DNA of 64,000 bases, taken from Diphasiastrum complanatum (Eukaryota; Streptophyta; Lycopodiopsida; Lycopodiales; Lycopodiaceae). Numbering within the stretch: the first letter of the stretch is position 1; the number at the start of each line of letters is the position of its first letter. The notes under the pieces are model-generated. The model did not search any database and was not told where the DNA came from. It saw nothing but the letters and a program-made list of their open reading frames with translations. The position numbers were made by a program, and so were the translations under genes. The stretch spans positions 34,501,473 through 34,565,472 of the forward strand of contig CM055113.1 in NCBI GenBank assembly GCA_029204225.1, in the 5' to 3' direction. Shown here in pieces: positions 23,238-34,210 of this stretch.

Positions 23238-24449
23238 CAGCAATGGCTGCTCCTCCAACTCCTCCAGCGATGGCTGCTGCCCTGTTCTAGGCCTTGCCCT
23301 GCCCTGGTCCGCCCTCTCTCAACGCCACCTCCCAGCCATTTCCTACACGTATGGTCCAATATTGCTACCCGACACCCAACAGCAGCTAGCCTAAACCTGG
23401 CAAGGAAGGGGCCCAACCGAAAAAAAAACGCATGGCTCATTTCCTTAGCTTAGAGAGCTACCGTAAGAATACGAGGGCGCAGCGAGAAAACCATATGTGC
23501 TAGTTTTGGCCAGAGCTCCTGGGGGGGCAAAATGCCCCATGAAAGTAGTTCCGGGACTCACCATGGCCCCTCCTCCTCCTCGCCCCCTTGCTCGTATCGC
23601 CCCCTTGCTCGTAGGTCCTCAAGATCCCCTGCCACCTCCTCACTCACCCCCCTCACTCACCACTCACCTCATCCCCTCACTGCTCCTCCCCCCCCCCCCC
23701 CCCCCTCGCTGGTCCCCCCCCCCCGGTGGTCTTCCCCCCCTCGTTGACCTCTCCGATCTCCCCCTCGCTGATCCCTCATGCTTTCCTACAGCTGCCACCC
23801 CCTTACCCACCCACCCCCCGGTGACCCCTCCACCCACCCACCCTCCTCACCCCCTCTCGCTGCCACTCCAGCCCCCCCCCTCTCGCTGCCCCCTCACCTC
23901 ACCCCCTCGTTGATCCCTCACCTCCTCTCATAGTCAGCCCCCCCCCCCCCCCCCCCCCCCCCCGCTGCCACTTCACCTCACCCCCTTGATGACCTCTCTC
24001 CCTCTCCTGCTACAACTCCCACCCCCCTCTCTGATGGCTGCTCTCTCTCCCCCTCAATGTTGTCCACCGATATGGCAGTGCTACCTGCCACGCAGGCAGC
24101 ACGGCATGCTGACATGTCACCTCACCCACTTCCACCATTTTCTGTCCATTCTGCTCCTATCCCTGATTCGGCTCCTCTCCCGTCTTCTGACCCTATTCTT
24201 CCCACACCGACCATGTAATAGATCCCAACACCACAGTAGGGCAAACACTAACTCATCCACCCAACCATGCCTACTCCCTGATATAGAGTAAGCCCCTCCT
24301 AGCCAAGTGTAAGGACTGGTAGCATGCATACTGCCAAGTGTCGGCCACATGGCACTGACGTGGCCGACTGCACATCGGGACCCAACTGGGGGCCCTATCC
24401 TACTGACAGGGTCCCTAGACTGTGTTAGGCCCGCCATGGCTATGGACCG
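23238..24449. other. C-rich low-complexity region; no gene
   Basis: The plus strand from 23550 to 24110 is mostly C with CT, CTC and CAC runs, including C17 (23689-23705), C11 (23714-23724) and C26 (23938-23963). The open frames here read Pro/Ser/Leu in all phases and are composition artefacts. The part from about 24290 to 24449 lies where the 3' LTR of the minus-strand gypsy should begin. Confidence 0.6.
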
Positions 24450-24998
24450 TGCTGGGGCACACTACTCACACTGTCTTGCCTTGTTGGTCGTGTACGCTGG
24501 ACACGAGACAAAGTCTGGAAAAATCTTGCGAAGGACGCTGCCTCTTTCCCAAGTGACATTCTCAACAGGCTGATCATTCCACTTGACCAAGTATTCTCGG
24601 TATAGAGTATGACGAGTTTGCGTCTCTCTACTATCAAGAATCTCCTCTGGCTCATGTGGAGATTGCTGAGAATCCAATGGGAGAACTAGAACACTGTCCC
24701 CTACCAAATTTTCTGATCTGGCTAAGGCTTTTCGTAACTGACTTACATGAAAGACTGGAAAAACCTTACTATTGTGTGGGAGTTCTAGTTCATAGGTGAC
24801 CTCGCCTAGTCTCCTACTAATGGTAAAGGGACCACAATACCTAGGAGAGAACTTAGCACACACTCCTGATTTGAGGATTTTAGAGTCAACTGGGACTCTC
24901 AAGTAGACTTTCTCACCAGCGAAGAACTGCACATCCCGTCTGCGTGGATCTGCATAATGCCTGGCTCGATCCTGGGATTGCCTAGCTACGCTTAGCAT
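24450..24998 (-). pseudogene. Ty3/gypsy integrase C-terminus with chromodomain-like tail
   Basis: Minus-strand frame: SQDRARHYADPRRRDVQF, GEKVYLRVP, KYGP-type block (RYCGPFTISRRLGEV), FPVFHVSQLRKAL, then a chromodomain-like tail with EEILDSRETQTRHTLYREYL, VKWNDQPVENVTWE and FPDFV. It overlaps the end of the integrase frame by 17 bases, and one frameshift at about 24990 separates the two. In chromoviruses this part helps choose the integration site. Apart from the frameshift it is well preserved. Confidence 0.85.
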
Positions 24999-26109
24999 GT
25001 TCTATCATCTGGTTTAGGTCCTCTAAAAAGTTTTTGGCTGCTTCAACTTTTTCTTGTTTAAACCCTACAACTATGGGTAAGCGTGGCTGAAAACCGTACA
25101 TCAGCATAAATGGGCTGTATCCCGTAGCTGAATGTTTGGTACTAGTATAAGCAAACTCTAATATCGAGAGATACTCCTCCCAATTAGTCTGCTTCTTGCT
25201 GACGTATGCTCGAAGCATATCCTCCAGCACCTGATTTAACCTCTCTGTTTGACCGTCTGTCTGTGGATGGTTGGTGGTACTCATATTAAGTTTAGTATGG
25301 AGATGATGGAATACTGCCCTCCAAAAATTTCCATTAAACTTATTGTCCCGGTCGTTGACTATGCCGGAAGGTAGACCGTACAATTTAAATAACCCATCTA
25401 CAAACAACCTTGCTAACTCTAGAGCTCTAACGGTTGTTTTGGTCGGAATAAAATGAGCCATTTTGGTCAGACGCTCAACTGTGACCCATATAGCATCATT
25501 ACCCTTTTGGGTTTTGGGCAGGCCTACTATTAAATCCATGGAGATACTCTCCCATTTACCAGCTGGTATATCTAAAGGCAGTAACAACCCTCCTGCCTTT
25601 AAACGCTCTACTTTATTTACTTGACATTTCTGGCAACTGGTTACATATTGTTGGACGTCCTTTTTCATACTGGGCCAGAAAAATTGCCTACGAAGAAGTT
25701 CATAGGTCTTCTGTATGCCTGGGTGCCCCGCACTAGGATTGTCATGACACTCATATAGGACCTGTTGCCTACAATCCTCTAAATTGGGGACACATACTCT
25801 ATCTCTATAGAGCAAGTACTCATCCTGAATGGAATATTGTTTCCATTTGAATCCTTGAGTCAACTGACCCTCAACCACTGGGGTTTGCTTGGGTAATACA
25901 GGCTCAGAGTCCTCAACGTCATCTGACATATACTCGGACTCATCATCATCCTCAACGGAAGCTGCCGTATTCTTGGATGAACTGGCACCAGCCCCGGGAA
26001 CTGGTTCTGGAGTCTGTAACTGTTTGCTCTGGACTGAGTTCCAGATAGTAGAGAAGAATGCATCATGCTGGCACTTCCCTCTCAAGGACTCGAGTAACTC
26101 ATTACGAAT
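24982..26109 (-). pseudogene. Ty3/gypsy integrase core, minus strand
   Basis: A 367-codon open stretch with a linker (acidic, SxxYMSDDVEDSEP), then the HHCC domain (CHDNPSAGHPGIQKTYE, then SCQKCQVNKVERL). The catalytic core has Asp in SMDLIVGLPKTQKG, Asp in GIVNDRDNKFNGNF and Glu in HPQTDGQTERLNQ, so all three acidic residues are present. It ends in FMLMYGFQPRLP and EDLNQMIEHAKRS just before a frameshift. A TAG near 26107-26109 separates it from the RNase H frame. This is the best preserved gypsy pol in the window. Confidence 0.88.
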
Positions 26110-26495
26110 CTAAGTAAAACTCAGCTCGTTTATCATAGGCATTCTACTAAGGGCATCTGCTACTGCATTGAATTTCCCCCGTCTATATCTGATAGACATA
26201 TCAAACTCTTGCATCAACTCTGCCCAACGAGCTTTCCGACCTCTGAGCTCAGGTTGATTGCAAAGGTATCTGAGACTTTCATGATCTGTCAAGACCTCAA
26301 AGTTGGCATACAAATAATGCCTCCAAGTCTTAAGGGCATGAACTATAGAAAAGAGTTCCTTTTCATAGGCACTGTACCTAGTCTGAGCTGGCTAGAGTTT
26401 TTTACTCTCGAACGCAACTGGTCGTCCACTCTGAGTTAGTATAGCACCAACTGCAAAGTCGCTAGCATCTGTTTCGACCACAAATGGCTGATTGG
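26110..26495 (-). pseudogene. Ty3/gypsy RNase H, 5'-truncated by a LINE
   Basis: Reading down from 26490: QPFVVETDASDFAVGAILTQ (first Asp), GRPVAFESKKL then a TAG, EKELFSIVHALKTWRHYL (Glu), VLTDHESLRYLCNQ (Asp), GRKARWAELMQEFDMSIRYR and ADALSRMP. It joins the integrase frame after a stop. At about 26496-26505 the sequence changes abruptly to plus-strand LINE, so RT, protease and gag of this element are missing. Confidence 0.85.
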
Positions 26496-27247
26496 GGTCG
26501 ACGACTTATGGTGTACCGGCCTCCCTTCATCACATTGGGCCAGATTTCATTTCACGATTGCAGACCACCATGTTAGCTCGTATGATTCGGGCGAAGCCCT
26601 TGGTTCCACATGAGATCCTTCTTGCAGAGTCCAACCATTCAAATATATGCCGCATTCCAGCTTATCACATACATTCAGAGAATCCAAGCTCTGCCCGATG
26701 AGGATATGAGATATACACACACAGCACTTGTTTCCTCACACTTTCTTCATGACCAGGGCTATCGACTATCGTGGTTCTCCCAAGCATCCCATTTCCTCCT
26801 TGAGTCATTTGGTATCTCCATTACAGAGCTCCCCTCAAATACTTATCAGTATATCAGGCGCATCTTATATCAAACATATCTCGACCGTACTTGGGGGCGA
26901 CAACTTGGGGTTAAACCCGACTACTACTGGACTCATTTTATTACATAGCAAGGTTCTCGGTCTTACCACATTATTTGGACTCGAGACTATCACATTGCCT
27001 CAAATTTACATTGGGACAACTCCGCGTATCATCACATCAGTTGGCTATTGAGACTGGTAGATTCCAGGGTACCCCGAGAGAGGAGCGGATTTGCCAGTTA
27101 TGCTCTTTAGATGAGGTGGAGTCAGAGGAGCACTTTATCTTTAGGTGCCCGGTATATTACGAGATCAGAGGGAGATACCATTGTTTGTTCCATGACACAC
27201 CTGTCACCTTTCGATCGCTCATAGCTTATGAGGAAATGGTTGGCTAG
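26496..27247 (+). mobile_element. LINE ORF2 C-terminal fragment
   Basis: The plus strand reads LQTTMLARMIRAKPLVPHE, equivalent to the segment after RT in the long LINE. Frames 26610-26948 and 26975-27247 continue to the Cys-His module (CQLCSLDEVESEEHFIFRC, near 27093-27150) and CPVYYEIRGRYHCLF. It stops without the 3' tail. It is closer to the 13.8-kb copy than to the 18-kb copy. The sequence resumes as unrelated AT-rich DNA to 27417. Confidence 0.8.
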
Positions 27248-27417
27248 AATTTTATGGACAACATGTAATAGATAAAGTGGACTTTTCAAAAATGTTTTTT
27301 ACGATTGACTATTTGGTTATTGTAAGAGCTATTGTCAAAGACAGTTGAAAAAAACGTTGCTTTCATTTGACAAGACTCTAAGGCAAAAATTATGTGAATG
27401 TATCAAGAAGATTGACG

Positions 27418-27720
27418 GAGAGAGAGAAAGAAAGAAAGAAAGCTTTATTAATGTCTTTTCCATGCCAAAAGGCATATAAGACTAGTAAATGTACATGTCA
27501 AGTATGTGGTAACCATGGGAATGTATGAAACATCTCCAAAACAGTAACAGAAATAGCAAATCTAAAGCTAAATCATCATCGTCACCGTCATCAAATACTC
27601 ATCCTCTCCTCCTGGGGAAGAAAGAAGTGGTCTGAGGCTGAGAAACCTGACTCTGCTGGGCTGTCTGATAGAAATCCTGTCGTAGTATAAACATCTCTCG
27701 TATCATGAGTGCTGCGCATC
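27418..27720 (-). mobile_element. 5'-truncated LINE 3' end (minus strand)
   Basis: Read on the minus strand, sequence matching the 3' UTR of the 13.8-kb LINE (ATGGTTACCACATACTTGAC block, near 27520-27500) leads to the hairpin ATGCC-TTTT-GGCAT (27475-27462). Then come AAAGACATTAATAAAGC and a CTTT/CT microsatellite (27441-27418). Its body reaches the end of ORF2. Confidence 0.75.
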
Positions 27721-27870
27721 GGAATTAAGTTTGCTTGCAACTAATCTCACAATATGGCAAGAACATGTCCTATCATCATTGGCCAAATCATTCTTGTCTC
27801 TATTTCTAAACAAGCGGACATTATGCTTTGTGACCACATCTAGAGAAAGTCTTCCATCAATGGCAGGCTG

Positions 27871-27872
<2 letters not shown>

Positions 27873-27913
<41 letters not shown>

Positions 27914-28020
27914 AGAAGCTTTATTAACGTCTTTTCCATGCCAAAAGGTGACGAACGAGTACATAAAGTGGAACCAAGACGGAGCAATGTCATCAAACAA
28001 CATAACCAAAAACCAAACTA
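27873..28020 (-). mobile_element. Very short LINE 3' tail with microsatellite
   Basis: On the minus strand TTTTGGCATGGAAAAGACGTTAATAAAG is followed by CTT and CT repeats (27918-27873). The 5' arm of the hairpin is disturbed (ACC instead of ATGCC). The upstream sequence still resembles the LINE 3' UTR for some tens of bases. Confidence 0.65.
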
Positions 28021-29255
28021 ACTAAGAAGAGGATAATATCCAGGATTATCTGGTACGAAGACCATTTACAGATTCAAGTGGCATCTCTTCAATGCTCTAA
28101 CTCTCTCACTAACTCTCAACAATCTGAGAGAGAGAGAGAGACTAACTTAAGACAAACAATAGGAAAGATCTATAAAAAGGTGAATCTGCAATTTGAATGG
28201 TTTAACGGTTGAAATTTTCAGCAACGTTGGAGTAAAGCAAGGCTGCCATCACTCTCCCACCACCACTATGGCTATGAAATTTGAGGAGGTAGTACCTCAC
28301 ATTCAAATGGGCTAATATTGATCGAGTTCAATAAAGGTGTTTGACCTATTACATGCAAGAGCAAACCACATCATACCCTATCCTCTTGGTTGAACGAACC
28401 TTTTTCCTTTGGATACCTTGAAAAAGTGGAAACCCTACAAGATGGGATATTTTCAAAGGTAGCATCACAAAATTGCATGCTTCCCTTAAGGTCAAGTAGC
28501 AAATCGTGGATAAATGTCACGAAATGGTTTTTTTCTTTTTTAATGACGGAAAATGAATGTCCTGATAATTCTAAAAAAATTAAAGGTTTTTCTTTTATAA
28601 AAGAAGTTTGATAACAATATTTGGAAAGAACCTTTGAAACAAGAAAATACAATACCATAAATACTAGTTCAGTTGCAAAATTGGTGAGTCACATCGAAGG
28701 AATATTTTTTAGGACATTTCCATGAAAATAAAAACAGGTCATTGCAAGAATCTATACCAATACACATGATTTGGGATCATAATGGGAAGGTGGTGCAATT
28801 CAAAATTTAAATGCAAGGATGGATACACATTGGTATCAAGCTTCTTTCAAAGTCTTCTGGAGCTGATTTAGTTTCTTACTGATCTTCTTTTGGTTATTTT
28901 CATCATGTTGTCATGAACTTTAACATTGATATTGTATTGACTTGTCAATTCGGCCTGAAACAATTTCTTACTAAAATACACAAAGATAGATACAGAAATT
29001 TTCACTTTATTAATGTCTTTATAAAGTTCAAAGGTAAAACCCTATGAGACAGTTGTTGCAAGCCTCCTCCCAACCTTTCCTAAGTAGGAATCAATGAAGA
29101 ATGCATCACCAAGGCACAAATCCACTAGCACCCACCAAACCCTAACACATCCTAAGGTGACACATGGCACATGTAGTTCAACCACTAACACTTGCCAATT
29201 GGCAGGGCCTTGACACACAGGCAAGTGTGCAAGAGTGCTAAAACCATCAAACCTG
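28021..29255. other. No gene identified; possible LTR end
   Basis: AT-rich, with a short GA run at 28127-28140. TTGGTATCAAGC near 28831-28842 resembles a tRNA-Met-type primer site, so an LTR may end there. No gag follows. Confidence 0.3.
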
Positions 29256-29462
29256 TCACTCAGCAAACTCCACTTTCGGATCAGCATACATCTTAACCGG
29301 ATCCACCACCTGTTTCACATTTTTTTTTGCCATGTCCAATAGTGCATTCATTTGAGTTAAAAGTTCAATAGCATTGGACACTTTCTGAGGCATGCCCAAA
29401 TTAAGATTAAGGAATGTGCCCTGAATGTCCAAACAACTCAATGTCAACTCATAAAATGTCAC
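29256..29462 (-). pseudogene. Small Ty3/gypsy integrase C-terminal fragment
   Basis: The segment ELLTQMNALLDMAKKNVKQV, then PVKMYADPKVEFAE, aligns with LLTQMNEMLELANVNIRQAM and the following part of the integrase at 2630-2740. Nothing else of the element is adjacent. The region from 29463 to 29974 shows no gene. Confidence 0.6.
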
Positions 29463-29974
29463 ATGAATAATATTGGGCTCAAGTGCCCAAATTCTAGAAA
29501 GAAAGGTCCAATCCTTGTACCAAAGATGAAGTTCAAAAAAGAAAAGTATGCAAACACATCATGAAGTATTTGCCTTCTTGAGGCACATGTATCTTCTTAA
29601 AGTGTAAGAGCTTCGCACCTCTACATAACATTCACTCTACATCTACGACACATAATCTTGACTACTTTATTCAAAAAGGTGACGCCCTTTTAAGAGGCAA
29701 CAATTTTGTCATGGGATGCACATCCCACTTCAAAAGCTCATCACTGGTTAAAACTTGAAACATAAGTTAATAGTATATCCTTTATGTTTCTTGTGAACTT
29801 GTTGTTCCTACTCGTTGAAGAGGTTGATACAATAGTTGTCAATTGATCTACATGAGAAAGCTCCCTCTTATTGCAAATAGAGATCATAGGTCAAATTTCA
29901 AAACCTATGAAACTAGAAACTTGATATGCTAAATTCATAAAAGTAAGAAACTTTTCAACATTGGATATTCTTAC

Positions 29975-30870
29975 CAACCCATCTCTAGTGCGAACATCCT
30001 CCACACGAAACCTAGTTTGCTCATCAATTGATAAAATGAATCCCTTATCAGAAGGCTGACCTCCACCTTGGGGGTATAGGATAGTGCAATCCACAATGAT
30101 AGCAATTTTAGATTCCTCCTGTCCAAAAAAAGACCATAAACCCTTTACACGTTCTCCACCATAGATAAAAGATAAATAAAGAGGCCTAAGGGCTCTCACT
30201 AGACTATGAAACTAGCATTGTTTTCCAAGTAATGAGCTTGTTTCAAATTACTCATTTCCAGCTTGAAATGAAAGAAATTTTGAATCCTCAATGATTACGA
30301 GATAGTTACCTTTCATTATATGAGAAAATAAGACCATCCAACAAGTTACCATTCGTTGTATGAGAAATAAGATGCCCAAAGACCATAAGAAAGGCAATGT
30401 TATCAAGAATCAAAAAACTTGTGACAATAATAGACAATAAGGACCATCCGATCTTCTTTTGCACTTTATGGGCATATACTGCACACCCACCCACCAAACA
30501 GCTTGTGTGACAAAATGTGCTCATCAAAACCTTTTGAAGGTGCAAGCCAACCTCTTTTGCACAGCACCTCTTAGTAATCCAACCTCTTTTTCACGAAATC
30601 ATAAGCTTCTTCTATGTACAAAAAAATAACTGAATGTAAGCGGCAGCAGGGAACTACTTCAAAAAAGGTTGATTGTTACATTTATATGCTTGCTTCATCA
30701 TCCATCCCTTTATGAGAAATTGGGCATGAAGGAAAATATGTGATTTGGGTCTTAGTACTTACCACCAGGACTGACAAAACGTGCGCAGATGCTTGGAGCT
30801 GCCACATATCATCAAAGTAGCCCAATTGCGTGGCAGGCAGATCGGGTGCACCACCTGCTGCTTCCACCAT
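29975..30870 (-). CDS. AlaX-type alanyl-tRNA editing protein, N-terminal exons 1-2
   Basis: Exon 1 is 30870-30763: ATG start, 36 codons, including QLGYFDDMWQLQASAHVLSV, ending at a GTAAGT donor. Exon 2 is 30118-29975 (48 codons, acceptor TTTTTTTGGACAG, donor GTAAGA). It carries VDCTILYPQGGGQPSDKGF, the hallmark GGGQPxD block of the AlaX/AlaRS editing family, and FRVEDVRTRDGL. Both joints are in phase 0. The next expected piece (a HYG-type strand, then HSAGHLLD with its HxxxH zinc ligands) was not found within the 24 kb downstream. The C-terminal exons lie at 6002-5374. Family function: trans-editing of Ser-tRNA(Ala). The gene has no symbol I can assign safely. Confidence 0.8.
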
Positions 30871-31239
30871 CTTTCCACCAACAAATACGAAAAGCTCTAA
30901 TAGACTAGCTGCATGGTGACGAAAGGAGGAAGATGGGTAGTCTGGATTTGTAATGGAAGCCCAACAGCAGATTTGTAGTGGAAGCCCAGCAGTACATTGA
31001 TTTGAAAAGTCTTGATCTACATAGAGAAGTCTTTGATTTAAAAGAGAAGTCTTGATCTACATAAAGAAGTCTTTGATTGAGAATAGATGACTTTTATGAA
31101 AGTGGCTTTAGATTGAGGACCCACCCTTGGGTCCTAAATATCAATCCCAATTCCATCCCTAATCTAAATCCCTTTGTTGATAGTGTATGCTTGTTGAGAA
31201 TATATCTCCCACTAGTGAGAGTGCGAGAGTGATTTAGAG
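30871..31239 (-). promoter_or_regulatory. Likely promoter and 5' UTR region of the AlaX gene
   Basis: This lies directly upstream of the exon 1 ATG on the minus strand. Direct repeats of GAAGTCTTGATCTACATA occur near 31006-31065. I see no clear TATA box and no gene. Confidence 0.3.
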
Positions 31240-31400
31240 AGTGATTTTAATGTCAGATTGAGCTTGTGTTGCCACCATGTGGCAAATGAGGTGACAAGCC
31301 TCTCTGCCACAATGCTTCTTGGTTTCCAAGGGGAGGCTCGAACCTGAGACCAAAGAAACTTTGGATGTCAAGCTAACCAACTGAGCCAACCCCGTTGGCA
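31240..31400 (-). mobile_element. tRNA-derived SINE
   Basis: On the minus strand GGGGTTGGCTCAGTTGGTTAGC starts at 31393. Its pol III A box is TGGCTCAGTTGG (31388-31377) and its B box is GGTTCGAGCC (31344-31335), about 44 bases apart start to start, as in tRNA genes and plant SINEs. The part after the B box does not fold as a tRNA and runs on for about 90 bases to a T/A-rich end, so this is a SINE, not a tRNA gene. It lies upstream of the AlaX gene in the same orientation. Confidence 0.75.
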
Positions 31401-32480
31401 CTATCTCTCTGCCACAATGAGGCAACTCAAGTTGGTATGACCTTTAATCGAAAGAGCAATTTTTAGTTTTAACTAATCGAATGGAAATGTAGAGAGAATC
31501 TCACGAGGAGAGGAAGCAAGAGACTTTTAGTTAAGCACAAAGTGCAGATGAATCAGAGAATCGACATCTCTTCTCGTTCTACTTCTCAATCCACGAACAT
31601 ACATATGTACTTGATAGAAAATAACAAGATGCTTGCTCTACCTCTAGTATAGAATTCCAAAATTCGAGTCCTAGATCGCTTTCCTAAATTTGATCTATAT
31701 TGAGTTTTACTTAGAAATTTCACCGTAGTACTAAAATCTATTTACTGTAGTAAAATCGACATTTACAATTCCTATAATACTAAGTACTTAATCACAATAA
31801 GGACTCATATATTGAAAAACAAGATAATGTGAGCCATCACAGGGTGTTGTTATCATTTTTAGTTTTTGGCTAAATTAAACAAACATCAACTAGTTTAGTT
31901 TTTTATTTGGCAATTTTGAGGCCAAGATGAAATCTCAACTTAGAGATAGGTTCATATTTGTCAATAAAGGCCTGAATAGTGTTTGTACTATTTTTGGCAA
32001 GTAGATAAGTGGATGAGGTCGAATTTGGACCCATTCTAATTGGCTAATTTTGGTGCATTGCATTCAACAAGAATGCAAAAGGATGTAGAACAATAGCGAA
32101 TCTGTATAATAAAGTTGTAAACACAACGATCAGATCACAATACAATTGCGCTGATAAGCGCGTGATCCTACTTGCAGATTCAAAACAATCGCTAAAGTTT
32201 TGAATATCTTTCTCTCTCTATATATAATCACTAACTCTGAGGAGTCAGCTACTGAAAGACCCGTTCTGGTCGTTTGATCTCTGTCTTCTACTTCTGTATC
32301 TACACTACTCATCTTCAATCGCTCACATATATTTATAGCAACTGGAAGTTCTTGCATTATTCTAGCTTTACATTTACAAGATTGCTTAATAGCTGATTAA
32401 TTGCCTAATTAGAACAGTTGTTATTGGAGCGTGAAGACATAGACAGTCTGTACTTGGAATACTGTGTATTTTTGCAGACT
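31401..32480. other. No gene identified
   Basis: AT-rich sequence with scattered short frames. The right half may belong to the LTR that contains the 53-bp repeats. Confidence 0.3.
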
Positions 32481-32693
32481 GTCGTCTGTGTAGTATCATG
32501 TGTAAAACTGTAGTGTCGAGTTTTTCGCCTTTTTGTCGCCTGTCAGAAACTGCATGTAAAAATGCAATGTCGCTTTTTGCCCTGATTGTCGCCTGTCAAA
32601 AACTGCACGTAAACATGCAATGTCGCATTTCGCCCTAATTGTCGCCTGTTAGAAACTGCGAGGAAAAATGCAGTGTCGTATTTTTCGTATTTT
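32481..32693 (+). repeat. Tandem repeat, 53-bp unit, four copies
   Basis: Units start at 32481, 32535, 32588 and 32641 (54, 53 and 53 bp apart). Each contains GTCGCCTGT, then AAACTGC, an ATGCA piece, and TGTCG followed by a T-rich TTTTCGCC-like end. The two middle units are most alike; the outer ones diverge. Degraded traces continue to about 32870. No spacers separate the units. Confidence 0.8.
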
Positions 32694-32984
32694 TTGCAAA
32701 AAAATGTCGCTTTTGGAAGTGCCTACGTGGCCCAAAAACAACTGTCATAAGTGTCGTTAAACACTTAGTTGCTCAGGAAGGTGAAAAGAAGCGACAGTGT
32801 CGGGTGTCAAGTTTTTCGCCTGTGAAAAAACCTGAGTAAAAATGCAGACTATAGCGACAATTAGTTCATTTATGCATACTGTTGAAAAACAGTTCATTTT
32901 CTGCAGGTTTCATTTGAGAGAGTAAAAATCAGAGAAGAAAGAAGGGTTGTTGGGATAAGTAGGATTAGATTAAATTCCAACACA

Positions 32985-33416
32985 TCTGATACTGGCAAAC
33001 CTAATGCAGCTACCTAGTTGAGCAGCTACTTGAATTCGTTCAGATGATCAGTGACTGAGGTTCCTTCACTTATCTTGAGCAACAGAAACTTCTTTCTAAA
33101 AAAGAGACAAGTTGAAACATCTGTCGTTTCCTATATACTAGAAAGAATCTCCCATGGTTCTTTAGAACTGGAACAATTTGCTACATGAGCTATTTGTGAA
33201 TCTTTAAGATTTAGAGATACAATGGCAAGTGCTTTGCCATCCTTAGCTTCCCAAGCGGTCAACATGTCAGGTTTAGCCGGTTTGGTTATTGAACCATTGA
33301 CGTATTTCCAAAGTTCTTTTTCAATGAGTATCATCTTCATTTTGAATTTCCACATGTGAAAATTATCTCCGTTGAACTTATTAATCAACCGGATCTCAGA
33401 AGATGTACCTTCCATG
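32985..33416 (-). pseudogene. Ty1/copia gag fragment
   Basis: The minus-strand ATG at 33416 gives MEGTSSEIRLINKFNGDNF, then HMWKFKMKMILIEKELW, the usual start of copia gag (DUF4219/UBN2 type). It follows a 5' LTR and primer site at the expected distance. The frame stays open to about 33131 and continues in broken form (VTDHLNEFKQLLNQVAAL near 33055-33005), then stops. No zinc knuckle or pol follows here. Gag forms the virus-like particle. Confidence 0.75.
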
Positions 33417-33500
33417 ATGAACAATTTAAGAAATGGTAACTTAGTTGTGAATACTATAACAATTTGGCCACTTATTGGGTTCTGATGGATGCAATTGTAT

Positions 33501-34210
33501 GCTTTGATACCACTTGTTGGGGGTGGTATAGGTGTTCTACACAAACTGTTGATTCAGACTATTTCTTATATCAGAAGAATATCTTTGTAGGTGTTTGAGA
33601 CAACCATGAAGACAACAATATAGTTAGGAGTCTATGAGTTAGATATTCAGAATGAGTCGTGGGATAGTATCTCTACTTCTTGAAGTACTTTCACTCTCTC
33701 TAATAGTATGCTACAATGGAGTTCACATAGGAAATCCGATTCACGCTTCTGATGATTGATTATTGACTCTGGTTCACCAATTGTGGATATTTTTATCATC
33801 TTCTTCCGTTTATGTTATTGTGTATATAAATACATCAGTTGTGGCGGTCGTGAAGATTACAACTGTACTATTAGAGTAAACTATATAGGTAACAATCGTG
33901 AAGTGATGCAATTATTGCACAGTGAATGGTGACATAGTTTGTATCGGATAAAGCAGAGCCAGAGCTTCCTATTGAGTGGTGATAGTCGACGGACGTTGAG
34001 GGAGTCGAATGAGTAGTTAATCGTTTGCCCTTGAGTTGATGTCGATGAAGTCAATGTTGGATTAGTCGAAGTCAATCCTACTCTGCTTCAAGGTCGATGT
34101 ATCTACACATTGTTCGACTTGTGCGAGTAAGGCTGCATGCTGTTGTAGAGAGAGAATATCTACATAGTATAGGAGATGAAAGTGAGTAGGAGTGAAGATT
34201 AACTCCAACA
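33501..34210 (-). repeat. 5' LTR (696 bp) and primer site of a copia element
   Basis: On the minus strand the LTR starts TGTTGGAGTTAATC at 34210 and ends CCCCCAACA at 33515, giving TGTTGG/CCAACA ends. Two bases later the primer site TGGTATCAAAGC occupies 33512-33501, complementary to initiator tRNA-Met. The gag fragment begins about 85 bases further on. Confidence 0.75.

Noticed and set aside
23497-23913. 138-codon proline-rich open frame
   Set aside because: C-rich low-complexity DNA is open in several frames; there is no domain, and the tract lengths are unstable.
31335-31393. Functional tRNA gene
   Set aside because: A and B boxes are present, but I could not form an acceptor stem closing after the T-arm; the extended 3' part fits a SINE.
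32481-32693. CRISPR-like array
   Set aside because: The units are contiguous with no unique spacers, and the context is a plant nuclear genome.
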